Source: Pseudomonas cavernicola
Lineage (GTDB): Bacteria; Pseudomonadota; Gammaproteobacteria; Pseudomonadales; Pseudomonadaceae
Reading direction: 5' to 3'
Length of the DNA: 64,000 nucleotides
Assembly: GCF_003596405.1 (NCBI RefSeq)
Contig: NZ_QYUR01000006.1
Span: forward strand, 434,001-498,000
Positions 63,797 to 64,000 of the stretch are shown here, one piece after another. The position numbers and the translations under genes are program-made. The first letter of the stretch is position 1. Every line of letters starts with the position of its first letter. The notes beneath the pieces are model-generated. The model made no database searches and was not told where the DNA came from. It worked only from the letters and a program-made list of their open reading frames with translations.

Positions 63797-64000
63797 CTAC
63801 TGGCTTTTCTCGGCGGCGATGCCAACTACCCCCGACGGCAGCAGCGTCCTGAACGATCTCGCGCAGGCGGCGCGGTATTCGCCGGGGCCGACTCCATAGG
63901 CCTGCTTGAACTGGCGGGTCAGGTGGCTCTGGTCGGCGAAGCCCAACTGCACTGCCACACTGACCGCCGAACAACCGGCCTTGAGCAAGGCACGCGCCTG
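63797..64000 (-). CDS. AraC-family transcriptional regulator (5' part outside window)
   Basis: The frame is open to the window edge and gives the C-terminal 67 residues of an AraC-type DNA-binding domain, second helix-turn-helix: ARALLKAGCSAVSVAVQLGF, then ADQSHLTRQFKQAYGVGPGE and YRAA. The gene continues upstream beyond base 64000. In the same direction as azlCD, about 330 bases away; regulators of this group are often found next to azlCD, so a link is possible. Confidence 0.88.
   Translation of the reverse strand, partial: QARALLKAGCSAVSVAVQLGFADQSHLTRQFKQAYGVGPGEYRAACARSFRTLLPSGVVGIAAEKSQ

Overview
The window is chromosomal DNA of a Pseudomonas-type gammaproteobacterium. It is GC-rich. 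It carries typical pseudomonad genes (minCDE, rdgC, mnmC, the prc / EAL-GGDEF pair, actP with its DUF485 partner, betX-like protein, azlCD). From about 24 kb to 60 kb the gene order matches what I remember of the Pseudomonas aeruginosa chromosome; that comparison is from memory, not a search.

Layout. 0-5.8 kb: the 3' part of mnmC, a large 7TM-type hybrid histidine kinase, and small conserved genes (YheU, YnfA families). 6-10.7 kb: an ORF-less group II intron directly after the terminator of a Pit phosphate transporter, then a CynX-type MFS exporter and a short-chain dehydrogenase. 10.9-15.7 kb is accessory in character: a membrane-anchored muramidase and a DUF2235 (Tle1-like) hydrolase form a two-gene unit, surrounded by gene debris, including a truncated chorismate mutase. 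15.7-20.5 kb: a four-gene BMP-family nucleoside-type ABC importer. 20.7-23.1 kb: a beta-propeller gene and two small cassette genes, each followed by an attC-like site (an integron cassette cluster without a visible integrase). A second copy of the same group II intron follows, placed directly after the actP terminator.

24-42 kb: acetate uptake (actP-DUF485), a betaine-binding protein, a GH17 glucanosyltransferase-like membrane enzyme, a hydrolase-mlaA pair, a patatin, an LpxL acyltransferase, minCDE, an RluA-type pseudouridine synthase, an M18 aminopeptidase, and a GlxA-type regulator divergent from an MBL hydrolase. 41.5-48 kb: a GntR/UTRA regulator divergent from a six-gene operon (binding protein, alkaline-phosphatase-superfamily hydrolase, two permeases, ATPase, HAD phosphatase), probably for uptake and hydrolysis of an organophosphorus compound. 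48-63.5 kb: quinone oxidoreductase, prc, EAL-CBS-GGDEF protein, a small HTH-containing gene pair, FKBP isomerase, tRNA-Asp and tRNA-Val, rdgC, a guanidine-II riboswitch in front of an SMR guanidinium exporter, an LplT/PlsC fusion, a TonB receptor and azlCD. The window ends inside an AraC-type regulator.

Repeats are prominent: two apparently identical 680-bp introns, three copies of a 184-295-bp element with inverted ends that covary between copies, and several REP-like palindromes. The least explained parts are the DUF2235-muramidase unit, the covarying repeat family and the intron pair.
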